A stretch of DNA of 64,000 nucleotides from Achromobacter sp. MYb9 (GCF_002975275.1 NZ_PCOQ01000007.1:186001-250000); one strand, 5' to 3'. Counted from the stretch's first letter, positions 1-8,519 are shown. Program-made: numbers and translations. The notes: generated by a model from the letters alone, not told the origin.

Positions 1-719
1 AAGGCTTCGACGGCGGCGCCACGGCGCTGGGCCGCTGAGCCTTGCGCGGCGGCGCCGGGGCTTCCCGAGCGCGGGCCGTGGCGGTCCCAGAGAGATTGAT
101 ATTGCCGCACCTGCGCATCCGGCGCCAAGGCGTCCAGGCGCTGCAGGCGCTCCAGCGCCTGATCATCCAGCAGCCGGGCCAGCGCTCGCTGGACGGAGGG
201 ATCAACCACCTTGTCCGGCACGGCGCGCAGTCGGCGCGCAGCGTCACGCAACGCCGTCCAGGACGCCGTGGAGACTGCCGCTTGCAGCGGCGCCAGGGCA
301 TCTCGGTCCGGGCCCGGCGCCATGCGTTGCAGCTTGGCGGGATGGGCGATCGCGTTGGCCGCGGCATGGATTTGGCGGCGGTCCTGGTCGGCGACGGCGG
401 ACAGCGACGCGAATTCACGCACCTGCGGCGCGCGATGCCGCAGCACGATGGCCTGGAAGGCCGGGTCTCCTTCTTTCGCGCGCATGGCCTCGTGGATCAG
501 CTGGGCCAACGCGCGCAGGAAGTCCTGCCGGGTCGCGGCGTCCGGGGCAACGCCTCGAGCCAGCGCCTGGCGTGCGTGCTCGACCGTCGTGGCAAGCAGG
601 GTAGCCGGACCGGCATTCGGTGCTTGCGTTGCCGCCTCGGGCGTGGACGGCACGCGGTAGCGGCGCGCAACGGTGCGGAGAATCGTGTCCAGCAACGGTG
701 GGGAGGGCGGCAGCGGCAT
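1..719 (-). CDS. Hypothetical protein, C-terminus cut by window edge
   Basis: The reverse strand stays open from an ATG at 719 to the left edge, about 239 codons without a stop, so the gene continues outside the window. The product begins MPLPPSPPLLDTIL and is Ala/Arg/Leu-rich and largely helical, with no signal peptide or membrane segment. The visible end carries a YQSLWDRHGPRSGS motif followed by an Ala/Gly-rich stretch. I do not recognise a characterised family. The ribosome-binding site before 719 is weak, so the start could lie slightly upstream, for example at the TTG ending at 743. The forward frames over this stretch are Arg-rich antisense shadows. It is co-directional with the secreted GlcG-like gene to its right. 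Confidence 0.6.
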   Translation of the reverse strand, partial: MPLPPSPPLLDTILRTVARRYRVPSTPEAATQAPNAGPATLLATTVEHARQALARGVAPDAATRQDFLRALAQLIHEAMRAKEGDPAFQAIVLRHRAPQVREFASLSAVADQDRRQIHAAANAIAHPAKLQRMAPGPDRDALAPLQAAVSTASWTALRDAARRLRAVPDKVVDPSVQRALARLLDDQALERLQRLDALAPDAQVRQYQSLWDRHGPRSGSPGAAAQGSAAQRRGAAVEA

Positions 720-839
720 GGGCGAGCATTGGCGGTCAGGCAATGACCGCAGTGTCGCATGAAGCGGGCATCGGCTGACGGGTAGCGCAATGCGCGATCA
801 CGGCTTGAGCGCCGGGCCGCAAGCCCGCCGCGTCACGCG

Positions 840-1328
840 TTACTTGAACATCGCTGCGTTTTCTTCCAGCACGGCGTCGGCGCATTGCGCGTCCAGATTG
901 CCGCCCGGGGCGCCTGCCACGCCGATCGCGCCGATGACGCTGGTGCCGGCCTTGACCGGCACGCCGCCGCCCAGCAGCAGGAAACCGGGGATGTCGGTCA
1001 GATTGGCTGCGCCCGGATTCTTCTGCGCGTTTTCCATCATGGTCAGCGTCGGGGTCTTGGCCGAGACGGCGGTGAAGGCCTTGGCGCGGCTGGCTTCGAT
1101 GGTGTGCGGGCCGGCGTTATCGGCGCGTGCAAAGGCCTTGAGCAGGCCGGCGCGGTCCACGACCGAGGCGCTGACGTTGTAGCCCTTGGCCTGGCACGCG
1201 GCCACGGTGGCGGTGGCCAGCTTTTGCGCATCGGCCATCGACAGGTTGCTTTCGTTCAGCACGGCGGCATTGGCGGCGCCGGCGAAAGCCAGGGTGGACA
1301 TCAAGGTGGCAAGCGAGAAACGGGTCAT
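840..1328 (-). CDS. Secreted GlcG/HbpS-like heme-binding family protein
   Basis: This 162-residue protein has a Sec signal peptide (MTRFSLATLMSTLAFAGAANA) followed by a single GlcG/HbpS (DUF336) domain. The glycine-rich FLLLGGGVPVKAGTSVIGAIGVAGAPGG segment is typical of that fold, written here only as a family hallmark near residues 115-145. Members bind heme or act in extracellular sensing; in Streptomyces, HbpS modulates the SenS/SenR two-component system. The start at 1328 is preferred over the ATG at 1352 because AAGGACG sits just before it and the signal peptide then begins properly. The gene lies downstream of a kinase/regulator operon on the same strand, and an 18-bp palindrome lies about 90 bp before its start. 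Heme binding itself is inferred from family only. Confidence 0.8.
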   Translation of the reverse strand: MTRFSLATLMSTLAFAGAANAAVLNESNLSMADAQKLATATVAACQAKGYNVSASVVDRAGLLKAFARADNAGPHTIEASRAKAFTAVSAKTPTLTMMENAQKNPGAANLTDIPGFLLLGGGVPVKAGTSVIGAIGVAGAPGGNLDAQCADAVLEENAAMFK

Positions 1329-1417
1329 GGTCTGCGTCCTTTTCGGGAACATTCGGTAGGAGCAGTCAGTGTGGCCAAAACCCGCGGTGGGCGGTATACG
1401 CCCGAATACGCGGGCGT

Positions 1418-1435
1418 CTCCGTAGCGCTACGGAG
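1418..1435. promoter_or_regulatory. Perfect 18-bp palindrome upstream of the GlcG-like gene
   Basis: CTCCGTAGCGCTACGGAG is a perfect 9+9 palindrome. It overlaps the stop codon of the response-regulator gene and lies about 90 bp before the GlcG-like start. The core CCGTAG-N2-CTACGG recurs at 3541-3554 just upstream of the kinase gene, which suggests a binding site for the LuxR-type regulator encoded between them. That assignment is inference. Confidence 0.55.
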
Positions 1436-2069
1436 GACCGGGGTCCAGCAACGTGGCGTACTGGCGGATCAGTTGCGCCAGCGAATCGGCTTCCAGCTTG
1501 GCGAAGACGTTGGCGCGGTAGGTTTCCACCGTGCGCGGCGACAAGTCGAACTCGCGCGCGATCTCTTTGTTGCTCATGCCTTGCACGACGCGTTCCAGCA
1601 CCTCGTGTTCGCGCCCCGACAGCCGCGCCAGCCGTTCGGCGGCGGCTTGCGTCACGGCCAGGCGCTCGCGGCTGGCGATGTGGGTGCGCACGGCGGCCTG
1701 CACGGCGTCCAGGAACACGTCGTCATCCACGGGCTTTTGCAGGAATTCCATGGCGCCGCCCTTGAAGGCGCGACGGCACAGGTCGACGTTGGCGTGGCCG
1801 GTCAGCATGACCACGGGCAAGTCGGATTGTTCGGCCAGCCGGCTCAGCACGTCCAGTCCGCTGATGCCGGGCATGCGGATATCCAGCACGACGCAGCCGA
1901 TGGCGCTGGGAACCAACTGCGCCAAAAAGGCCAACGGATCGCCGAAACCGGCGCTGCGCAGGCCGACGCTGCGCAACAGCAGCGCCAGCCCGTCCCGCAC
2001 GGCGTCGTCGTCGTCGACCAGATAGACCTGCGGCGAAAGCGCCAGGGTGCGCGCGTCTGTGGCGGTCAT
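1428..2069 (-). CDS. FixJ/NarL-type response regulator
   Basis: This 213-residue protein has an N-terminal receiver domain (about residues 14-125) with the acidic cluster VDDDD near residue 18, phosphoacceptor Asp63 in VVLDIRMPG, and the conserved Lys in LQKPVDDD. A LuxR-type helix-turn-helix follows from about residue 148 (LSGREHEVLERVVQG, then NKEIAREFDLSPRTVE). Its ATG at 2069 overlaps the kinase stop codon as ATGA, so the two are translationally coupled and form a two-component pair. Long upstream extensions of this frame run inside the kinase gene and are not real. The targets are unknown, but matching palindromes flank this operon. Confidence 0.92.
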   Translation of the reverse strand: MTATDARTLALSPQVYLVDDDDAVRDGLALLLRSVGLRSAGFGDPLAFLAQLVPSAIGCVVLDIRMPGISGLDVLSRLAEQSDLPVVMLTGHANVDLCRRAFKGGAMEFLQKPVDDDVFLDAVQAAVRTHIASRERLAVTQAAAERLARLSGREHEVLERVVQGMSNKEIAREFDLSPRTVETYRANVFAKLEADSLAQLIRQYATLLDPGPP

Positions 2070-3502
2070 GGGGAGGCTCCTGAACGCGGCAGGCTGACGG
2101 TGAAGCAGGCGCCGCAAGGGTGGAGGTTGCGGGCGGCGATGCGGCCGTCCATGGAGCCGGCCAGCGTGTCGCACAGCGCCAGGCCCAAGCCCATGCCCTG
2201 CGGCCGCGTGGTGTAGAACGGCGCGAACAGCCGCGGCAGCGCTTCGGCGGCGATGCCCGCCCCGGTATCGCTGACGATGAACAGGTATTCGTCGCCTTCG
2301 GCGCGGCCTTCGATCTGGATGTGGCGTGGGCCGTCGGTATCCGCCAGCGCATCGGCGGCGTTCTGGACCAGATTGTGCAGGATTTGCTCCAGCGCCACGC
2401 GGTCGCCCAGCGGCCGCGCGCCGGGGCTGGCGTTGTGCCACCCGAGGCGGATGCCTTGCCGGGCCAGGTCCGGTTCGCGCAGGAAGCGCAAGGACGCCAC
2501 CAGCGCGTCCGGATCCAGCGCTTCGCGCCGCGCGGGCGAACTGGGCTGCACCAGGGCGCGCATGCGGCTGATGATGTCGGCGGCGCGTTTGGCTTGTTCT
2601 GAACTGGCCAGCAGGGCATGGCGCACGGCGGGCCGTTCGTCGTCGTCGTCCAGCAGGCGTCCCGCCGCGCGCGTATGCGCCAGGATGGCCGTCAGGGGTT
2701 GGTTCAGTTCATGGGCGATGCCCGCGGCCATTTCGCCCAGCGTGCTCAATCGGGCCATGGCCGCCAGCCGCGCCTGTTCCTGCTGCCGGCGCGCGTCGGC
2801 GCGCGAGCGTTGCCACGCCGCCGCGCCGGCCACGAGCAGCCCGCTGGCCACGGCCCACGCCAGCCAGGCCAGCCAAGGCCAGTAGCCGGGCGTCAGTGTG
2901 CGGGTGCTGCGCATCTGGAACGGCTGGCTGGCCGCGCCCAGCGGTTTCTGCAGACGTATCGTCAATCCGAACGCGTCAGCCGGCTGCTTGTCCAGCAACG
3001 GCAAGGGAATGCGGTCCACCGTCAGGCTCAGGTTGGACAGGCCAGGCGGGAAATCGGCGGCGGGCACCAGTTGGCGGGCGTCCAGCAGCAGGCTCCAACT
3101 GGACGGCGCGATCAACCAGTACTGCGCGATGTCCACCGGCAAGGTGACGGGCCGCCCGGATTGGCGTGCGCGTTCCCGCGCCGCGGCCCAGCCGGGGGGC
3201 GCGGCCGTGCTGCCGGACCAGGCGCCGTCGGCCAGATAGCCCAGGCCCAGCAATTGCGGCAAGGCGGGCTGCAGGCTGGGGTACAGGCGCTCGGGCAAGG
3301 GCGGATGCGACAAGGCCGCCAACGTGGCCAACACGGCTTCGTGCTGCACCGTTTTTTGGCTCAGCATGCGTTGGGCGATGCTGGAGCTTTGGAAGAAGCG
3401 GTCGTACTGGTCGACGTATTCCTGGCGGGCGATCCAGATGGCGCCCAGGCAGAACAGGAACAGCCAGCAGAAGAGGGCGCGCGTGCGCGATAAGAGGTTC
3501 AC
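2066..3502 (-). CDS. Membrane sensor histidine kinase
   Basis: This 478-residue kinase has one N-terminal membrane segment (about 8-25), a periplasmic region of about 180 residues, a second membrane segment (about 207-230) and a cytoplasmic transmitter. The H-box GEMAAGIAHELNQPLTAI carries His264, the N-box is LHNLVQNAADAL near 375-386, and the G boxes are SDTGAGIA near 411 and GMGLGLA near 436. The H-box type resembles the DctB/FixL group. No PAS or heme-binding domain is evident, so the signal probably enters through the periplasmic region. It heads a two-gene operon with the FixJ-like regulator, with a 4-bp stop/start overlap. The ligand cannot be read from the sequence. Confidence 0.92.
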   Translation of the reverse strand: MNLLSRTRALFCWLFLFCLGAIWIARQEYVDQYDRFFQSSSIAQRMLSQKTVQHEAVLATLAALSHPPLPERLYPSLQPALPQLLGLGYLADGAWSGSTAAPPGWAAARERARQSGRPVTLPVDIAQYWLIAPSSWSLLLDARQLVPAADFPPGLSNLSLTVDRIPLPLLDKQPADAFGLTIRLQKPLGAASQPFQMRSTRTLTPGYWPWLAWLAWAVASGLLVAGAAAWQRSRADARRQQEQARLAAMARLSTLGEMAAGIAHELNQPLTAILAHTRAAGRLLDDDDERPAVRHALLASSEQAKRAADIISRMRALVQPSSPARREALDPDALVASLRFLREPDLARQGIRLGWHNASPGARPLGDRVALEQILHNLVQNAADALADTDGPRHIQIEGRAEGDEYLFIVSDTGAGIAAEALPRLFAPFYTTRPQGMGLGLALCDTLAGSMDGRIAARNLHPCGACFTVSLPRSGASP

Positions 3503-3540
3503 GCGTGAAATTATGCCCTGCGGCCAGCGCGGACAGGAAT

Positions 3541-3554
3541 CCGTAGGGCTACGG
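3541..3554. promoter_or_regulatory. CCGTAG-N2-CTACGG palindrome upstream of the kinase operon
   Basis: CCGTAGGGCTACGG has 6-bp perfect arms around a 2-bp centre and lies 39-52 bp before the kinase start codon. It shares both arms with the palindrome at 1418-1435, suggesting autoregulation by the response regulator. It also lies just past the stop codon of the HPP-family gene, so a role there cannot be excluded. Confidence 0.5.
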
Positions 3555-3559
3555 AGGGA

Positions 3560-4723
3560 TCAGGCGACGCGCTTGCCCGGGTCCGTGCCCGCAGCCGCCT
3601 GCGAGCTGGCGGATACCGCCATCTGGTACAGCGCCGCCACCAGATCGGACTGGGTGATCAGCCCTTGCAAGGTGCGCGACGCGTCCAGCACCGGCACGCA
3701 GTGCAGGCTGTCGGACATGGGGCGCGCCAGTTCGATCACGGGCAATCCGGGCGTGGCGAAAGGCACTTCGCTGCGCATGCAGTCCGCCACCCGCAGGTCG
3801 AAGGTCGGAACGCCATCGACGGTGGCGGTCACGAGCCGGCTCTTGCGCGCCAGCACGTCGCCCTGCGCAAGCATGCCGGCATAGCGGCCGGCAGGATCCA
3901 GCACCGGCAGCGCCTGCAGCCGGTGTTTGTCGAACAGGCGGATCGCGTAGTCCAGCGGATCTTGCTCCTGCACGGTGACGACATCGCGCGACATGATGTC
4001 GGCACAAGAGACGTCGCCGAAGCGGCGCACGCTGGCGCGCAGCTCGGCGGCCAGCACGATGTCTTCCAGGTCTTCCTTGCTGATGTCCAGCAGTTCGCCG
4101 CGTTGGGACAGGGCGTCGTCCAGATCGGCGCGGCTGAAGCCCAGCCTGGCGCTGGGGACGGCGTCGCGGGTGTGGTGGCCGGGGGCCGGATCGGCGTGGC
4201 GGCGGGGGTAGTTGCGCTTGAGCGCGCCATTGAACGCCACGGCGATGCACAACAGGATCAGGGAATTCAATCCCACCGGCCACAGCGCGAAGCCGTAGCC
4301 CAGGCTGGCGACGGAGGGGCCGCCCAACACCGCGGTCAACGCGACGGCGCCGCTGGGCGGATGCAGGCACCGCAAGCTGAACATGGCGCCGATGGCCAGT
4401 GCCACCGCGACGGCGGCAGCCACGCCCGGCACCGGAATCATCTGCGCGCAGGACACGCCGATCAGGGCGGACACCAGATTGCCCGCCAGGATGGACCACG
4501 GTTGGGCCAGCGGGCTGGCGGGCGCGGCGAACAGCAGCACGGCGGATGCGCCCATCGGGGCAATGAACCACGGGTTGGCGCTGCCCAGCGCGTGGCGGCC
4601 CACCCATTCCGTGCAGAACAGCCCGACAAGCGCGCCCACGGCGCCATACAGCTTCTCGCGCCGGTTGACGCCGACAGGCGCCGGCGCGAACGCGCTCAGC
4701 CAGCGCTTGATTGCCACACCCAA
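3560..4723 (-). CDS. HPP-family membrane protein with tandem CBS domains
   Basis: The product (387 residues from the TTG at 4723) has an N-terminal HPP-family domain with four to five membrane helices, including PWFIAPMGASAVLLFA and the family signature LHPPSGAVA. A cytoplasmic tail carries two CBS domains (about 230-290 and 310-370), with motifs DIMSRDVVTV and DCMRSEVPF. HPP proteins are putative anion channels, some linked to nitrite; CBS pairs usually bind adenosyl ligands. AAGGAG lies 6 bp before the TTG, so this start is preferred; the GTG at 4717 and the TTG at 4765 are alternatives. It follows the MarR gene on the same strand and may be its target. Confidence 0.82.
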   Translation of the reverse strand: MGVAIKRWLSAFAPAPVGVNRREKLYGAVGALVGLFCTEWVGRHALGSANPWFIAPMGASAVLLFAAPASPLAQPWSILAGNLVSALIGVSCAQMIPVPGVAAAVAVALAIGAMFSLRCLHPPSGAVALTAVLGGPSVASLGYGFALWPVGLNSLILLCIAVAFNGALKRNYPRRHADPAPGHHTRDAVPSARLGFSRADLDDALSQRGELLDISKEDLEDIVLAAELRASVRRFGDVSCADIMSRDVVTVQEQDPLDYAIRLFDKHRLQALPVLDPAGRYAGMLAQGDVLARKSRLVTATVDGVPTFDLRVADCMRSEVPFATPGLPVIELARPMSDSLHCVPVLDASRTLQGLITQSDLVAALYQMAVSASSQAAAGTDPGKRVA

Positions 4724-4810
4724 AACGATCTCCTTGCATGCCTTAAATATGTCGGGGGACGACAATTTATCACGCGGCGGTGGCGCGCCGCGAGTTGTGG
4801 GCGGGGGGAT

Positions 4811-5257
4811 TCAGGCGGGGTCGTCGCCGATGCGAGTCAGCAAGCGCGCCAGCAAGGGCCGCATGGCGCGCAGTTCTTCCAGATGCGAGGCGGACAGGCT
4901 TTCCAGCACGCGTTCGGCTTTGGGGGTCAGCACGACTTCAACGCGCCGGCCGTCTTCAGGATCGGTCTCGCGGCTGACGAGATCCTGGCGGGCCAGGCGG
5001 CCGACCAGTTCAGCCGCCGTGTGCGGGCGGATCAACAGGCGGTCCGCAATTTCGCCCACGTACAGGCCGCGCCGGCCAGACGGGCTTTTGCGGGTGCCCT
5101 TGATGGCCAGCAAGGTCTGGTGCTGCTGCGGGGTCAATGCCACTTCCGCGGCGGCGCCTTCACTGAAGGCCGCGAACGTGCGCAACGCGTAGCGGAAGTC
5201 GGCCAGCAGTTCGTAATCAGCGGGCGACAGCGGAGTGGGGGACGGAGAGATTTTCAC
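4811..5257 (-). CDS. MarR-family transcriptional regulator
   Basis: This 148-residue protein has the MarR winged-helix arrangement: an N-terminal dimerisation helix, LTPQQHQTLLAI, a recognition helix region IADRLLIRPHTAAELVGRL (about 70-90) and the wing with the hallmark DPEDGRRVEVVLT (about 100-112). The C-terminal helices complete the dimer interface. It precedes the HPP-CBS gene by 87 bp on the same strand, so the two may be cotranscribed. An AT-rich stretch at about 5265-5295, directly before the ATG, contrasts with the GC-rich surroundings and is the likely promoter/operator. The ligand is unknown. Confidence 0.88.
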   Translation of the reverse strand: MKISPSPTPLSPADYELLADFRYALRTFAAFSEGAAAEVALTPQQHQTLLAIKGTRKSPSGRRGLYVGEIADRLLIRPHTAAELVGRLARQDLVSRETDPEDGRRVEVVLTPKAERVLESLSASHLEELRAMRPLLARLLTRIGDDPA

Positions 5258-5438
5258 TCGCCGATTCTAATATATGTCTTGATACGATATAAATGATCTG
5301 GCGCAAGCCCAGGCGCTTTCTTCGTGTTGTTTTCTTGAATTTCCGTATCTACGCACGCTGGCGCAGGCGCGCGCGCCGGCTGCGCGACGAAAGCCAGCGC
5401 ATGGCATATATCCGCCGCGCCTCGTGACGGCGTTGGCG

Positions 5439-6335
5439 TTATCCGCCGCCGCTTGCCGCCCGTAGCTCCCACAGCACGTCCAGCACGTGGCGGGTCGCCT
5501 GTTCCACCTTTTCCGCACGGTGCGCGATGCCCAGCGGGCGCCATAGCGCGGGCCGCAGCGGGCGCATCACGATGCGCGGATCGGGTTGCGGCGCGGTGGC
5601 CTCGTGCGGCAGCAGCGTGGCCCCGTAGCCGGCGGCCACCAGGCTCTTGATCGCGTCGTTGTAGTTCAACTGGATGCGGGCACGCGGGTTCAGGCCGGCG
5701 CCGGCGAACCATTCGCCGGTCTGGCGCGACAGCCGTGTCGTGGCGTCGTTCAGGATCAACGGGCGGTCCGCCAGCCAGGCCGGCGTGACGCGCGCCGGCG
5801 CGGGCCAACTGGCGGGCAGGAAAGCCATGACCGGGTCGCGGCGCCAGGGCTTGAGCACCAGGCCGTCCAGGGGCGGTTGCGGCAGCGCCACCAGCCCCAC
5901 GTCCAGCGTGCCGTCATGCAGCCGCTGCAACGTTTCCTGGGAGGTCAGCACCGCCACTTGCACGTCGATGCCGGGGTGATGGCGGCCCAGCGACTCCAGC
6001 GCCTGGGGCAGCAGATGGGCGATGGCGCCAGTGGACGCGCCCAGCCGCACGCGGCCGGCTAGCCCCTGCACCTGCCGCTGCACGTCGTCCAGGGCCTGGT
6101 CGGCCTCGGCCAACAGGCGGCGCGCGCGTTCCAGCAGCGTGTCGCCGATGGAGGTGGGCCGCACCTGGCCCCGCTTGCGGGTCAGCAGCGGGGCGCCGAT
6201 GCGTGCCTCCAGGTCGGCCACGTGCAGGCTGACGGTGGGGGGCGCCAGATGCAGCGCGCGGGCGGCGTCCGCGAAAGAGCCCAGGTCGGCAATGGCCACC
6301 AGGGTGCGCAAGCGGTCCAGGCTGATTTCGCGCAT
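5439..6335 (-). CDS. LysR-family transcriptional regulator (divergent to argC)
   Basis: This 298-residue LysR protein starts with the usual helix-turn-helix (LDRLRTLVAIADLGSFADAARALHLAPPTVSLHVADLE, about residues 5-45, quoted in part as SFADAARALHLAPPTVS). A two-lobed effector-binding domain follows from about residue 90. It is transcribed away from argC with 126 bp between the starts, the usual layout for a LysR regulator of the adjacent gene, although argC control by LysR is not standard. The C-terminus is slightly extended by an Ala/Ser/Gly-rich end. The ligand is unknown. Confidence 0.9.
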   Translation of the reverse strand: MREISLDRLRTLVAIADLGSFADAARALHLAPPTVSLHVADLEARIGAPLLTRKRGQVRPTSIGDTLLERARRLLAEADQALDDVQRQVQGLAGRVRLGASTGAIAHLLPQALESLGRHHPGIDVQVAVLTSQETLQRLHDGTLDVGLVALPQPPLDGLVLKPWRRDPVMAFLPASWPAPARVTPAWLADRPLILNDATTRLSRQTGEWFAGAGLNPRARIQLNYNDAIKSLVAAGYGATLLPHEATAPQPDPRIVMRPLRPALWRPLGIAHRAEKVEQATRHVLDVLWELRAASGGG

Positions 6336-6351
6336 CGGCTTATCGTTCAGT

Positions 6352-6395
6352 AAACATGAAGTTGATGGTCATGATATTCGACTTTTCTTATGTTT
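6352..6395. promoter_or_regulatory. Imperfect inverted repeat in the LysR/argC intergenic region
   Basis: AAACATGAAGTTGA at 6352-6365 is mirrored by TCGACTTTTCTTATGTTT ending at 6395. The arms share AAACAT and AGTyGA blocks with unequal spacing. The repeat lies in the AT-rich part of the divergent intergenic region next to the LysR start, where an autoregulatory LysR site would be expected. The imperfect match keeps confidence low. Confidence 0.35.
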
Positions 6396-6461
6396 GGCTC
6401 CGCCCGATGATACCGACTTGTCACCCCCCATCCTCACCTCCCGAACGGGACGGAGCACGCC

Positions 6462-7388
6462 ATGACCCATCCTCTTGTTTTCATCGACGGCGACCAAGGC
6501 ACGACAGGCCTGCAGATTCATGAACGGTTGCACGGCCGGACCGATCTGCGCCTGCTGACGCTGCCCGAGGCCGAACGCAAGGACCCGCAGCGCCGCGCCG
6601 AAGCGATCAACGCCAGCGACGTAGCCATCCTGTGCCTGCCCGACGAGGCGGCGCGCCAGGCGGCAGCCTCCGTCGTCAACCCCTCGGTGCGCGTGATTGA
6701 CGCCAGTTCGGCGCATCGCACGACGCCGGGCTGGGTGTATGGTTTTCCGGAAATGGACGCCGCGCAAGCGGACAAGATCGCCCAGGCCAAGCGCGTCACC
6801 AACCCGGGGTGCTATCCGACCGGGGCCATTGCCTTGCTGCGCCCGTTGATCCACGCCGGCCTGGTGCCGGCCGACTACCCGGCCGTGGTGCATGCGGTAT
6901 CGGGCTATTCGGGCGGCGGCCGCGCCAGCGTGGAGGCTTATGAAGGACCGGACGGCGCGAAAGGTCCGGCCTTCCAGCTGTACGGGCTGGGCCTGGCGCA
7001 CAAGCACACGCCGGAGATCGAGGCGCACGCCGGGCTGACGCAACGGCCCGTGTTCGTGCCGGCGTACGGGGCGTTCCGCCAAGGCATCGTGCTGACGATT
7101 GCGCTGCATTTGCGCCTGTTGCCGGCAGGCGTCACGCGCCAGCGGCTGCATGATTGCCTGCAACGGCACTACGCCGGCACGTCGCACGTGCAGGTCGTGG
7201 ACAACCAGGAAGCCCAGGGCCACACCCATCTGGATCCGCAGGCGCTCAATGGCACCAACGACTTGCGCCTGGCCGTCTACGGTAACGAGGCGCACGGCCA
7301 GGTGCTGCTGACCGCGGTGTTCGACAACCTGGGCAAGGGTGCGTCCGGCGCGGCAGTGCAGAACCTGGACCTGATGCTGGCCGCATAG
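6462..7388 (+). CDS. argC: N-acetyl-gamma-glutamyl-phosphate reductase, short type
   Basis: ArgC reduces N-acetyl-glutamyl-5-phosphate to the semialdehyde with NADPH, the third step of arginine biosynthesis. The 308-residue length fits the short (type 2) ArgC family. An N-terminal nucleotide-binding start ([18 protein letters not shown]), the active-site motif TNPGCYPTG with Cys117, and the conserved VSGYSGGGR segment are visible. GGAG lies 7 bp before the ATG. It stands alone with a divergent LysR rather than with other arg genes. A second function on a related acyl phosphate is possible but unsupported. Confidence 0.93.
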   Translation: MTHPLVFIDGDQGTTGLQIHERLHGRTDLRLLTLPEAERKDPQRRAEAINASDVAILCLPDEAARQAAASVVNPSVRVIDASSAHRTTPGWVYGFPEMDAAQADKIAQAKRVTNPGCYPTGAIALLRPLIHAGLVPADYPAVVHAVSGYSGGGRASVEAYEGPDGAKGPAFQLYGLGLAHKHTPEIEAHAGLTQRPVFVPAYGAFRQGIVLTIALHLRLLPAGVTRQRLHDCLQRHYAGTSHVQVVDNQEAQGHTHLDPQALNGTNDLRLAVYGNEAHGQVLLTAVFDNLGKGASGAAVQNLDLMLAA

Positions 7389-7430
7389 TCTTGTCCTGCG
7401 GCAGGCGGACCGCGTTCATGACGCCGCCGA

Positions 7431-7459
7431 ATTGAAAAACGCCTGCCGAGGGCAGGCGT
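7431..7459 (-). terminator. Intrinsic terminator of the metallo-hydrolase gene
   Basis: ACGCCTGCC-GAG-GGCAGGCGT is a perfect 9-bp stem with a 3-nt loop. Read on the minus strand the stem is followed by TTTTT, giving a rho-independent terminator about 70 bp past the stop of the gene at 7529. It could also act on argC reading the other way, but there the T-run is missing. Confidence 0.8.
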
Positions 7460-7528
7460 CGTGCGCAAAGTGGGAACCCTCGCGTCAGGCGTAAAAGGAC
7501 GGGCTTCCATCGCCTCGGGCGCGGCGTA

Positions 7529-8413
7529 TCACCATTTCATTTCGCCCTTGGCGACCTTGGCGCTGATGTCCAGCGATGCGGCCGCGCCGGACTGGGGATA
7601 TTGCGCCTTCATCGCGGCGATCAGCGCGGCGCCGTCGGCGGCCTTGGCGGTTTGCTGGTCGAAGGCGCGGATATAGCCTTGCGTGTAGCGGACCGATTCC
7701 AGGTTCAGCGGGGCGCCCGGCGCATAGTGGCCGGGTATGACGGTAACGGGGGCCAGCTTTTCAATGCGGGCCAGTGTGGCCAGCCAGTCCTGGTGCGATT
7801 GCGGCGTTTGCGTGTCGGCCATCCAGACGTGCAGGTTGCCGAACACCACCACGCCACCCACCACGGCCTTGAGCGACGGGATCCATACGAAACTGCGGTC
7901 CGGTTGCGGGCCGTCGAGTCCGGTGATCTCCAGCGTCTTGCCTTCGAGCGTCAGCGTGCGGCCGGGCAGCACCTGCGGGATGACGGCCTTGGAAGGCGCG
8001 TCGGCGCCCAGCTTCGGGCCCCAGAACGCGAGCTTGCCGTCCACGGTTTCCTTGATGTGCCGCACGGTCGGTTCGGTGGCCACGACGCGGGCGTCGGGGA
8101 AGGCCGCCAGCACGGTGTCCAGGCCGAAATAAAAGTCGGGGTCGCCGTGGCTGATGTAGATGGTGGTCAGCTTCTTGCCGCTGGCGCGCACCATCTCGAC
8201 GACTTTTTCGGCTTGCGATTTGCCGAACTGAGCGTCGATCAGGATGGCTTCACGCTGACCACTGACCAGTACCGACGACACCTGGAAAATGGCCTCGTTG
8301 CCGGGATTGAAATGGGTCAGCGCAAGGTTGGTGCCCGCGGCGTGGACCGGGGCGATCAGCGTGGCGAACGTGGCGGTTTGTAGCAGGCGGCGCAGGGAAG
8401 CAAGAAGGGGCAT
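7529..8413 (-). CDS. Periplasmic metallo-beta-lactamase-fold protein with altered metal motif
   Basis: This 294-residue protein has a signal peptide ending near APVHA (residue 25) and an MBL-fold body. The usual H-x-H-x-D-H motif reads SHGDPDF (His89, Asp91, Asp93), so the second and last histidines are replaced. The later PGHYAPG histidine is kept, while the canonical GD ligand region reads GGVVVFGN. This pattern resembles Vmh-type MBL proteins whose activity is not well defined. It may bind one metal or none. The gene is monocistronic with its own terminator. I cannot assign a substrate; lactonase or hydrolase labels would be guesses. Confidence 0.82.
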   Translation of the reverse strand: MPLLASLRRLLQTATFATLIAPVHAAGTNLALTHFNPGNEAIFQVSSVLVSGQREAILIDAQFGKSQAEKVVEMVRASGKKLTTIYISHGDPDFYFGLDTVLAAFPDARVVATEPTVRHIKETVDGKLAFWGPKLGADAPSKAVIPQVLPGRTLTLEGKTLEITGLDGPQPDRSFVWIPSLKAVVGGVVVFGNLHVWMADTQTPQSHQDWLATLARIEKLAPVTVIPGHYAPGAPLNLESVRYTQGYIRAFDQQTAKAADGAALIAAMKAQYPQSGAAASLDISAKVAKGEMKW

Positions 8414-8519
8414 GGCGGGCTCTCGGACGAAAAGGGGGGGAAGGGGAGCCAGTCTAGTTGCACGATCCGTTCGGATCTATCCCCCGCAACGGCTGAGTCT
8501 GTTGCATATATCGGTCATA

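Noticed and set aside
1337..1375. Sigma-54 promoter before the GlcG-like gene (minus strand TGGCC...CTGC)
   Set aside because: The GG-to-GC spacing is 11 instead of 10 and the boxes match poorly.
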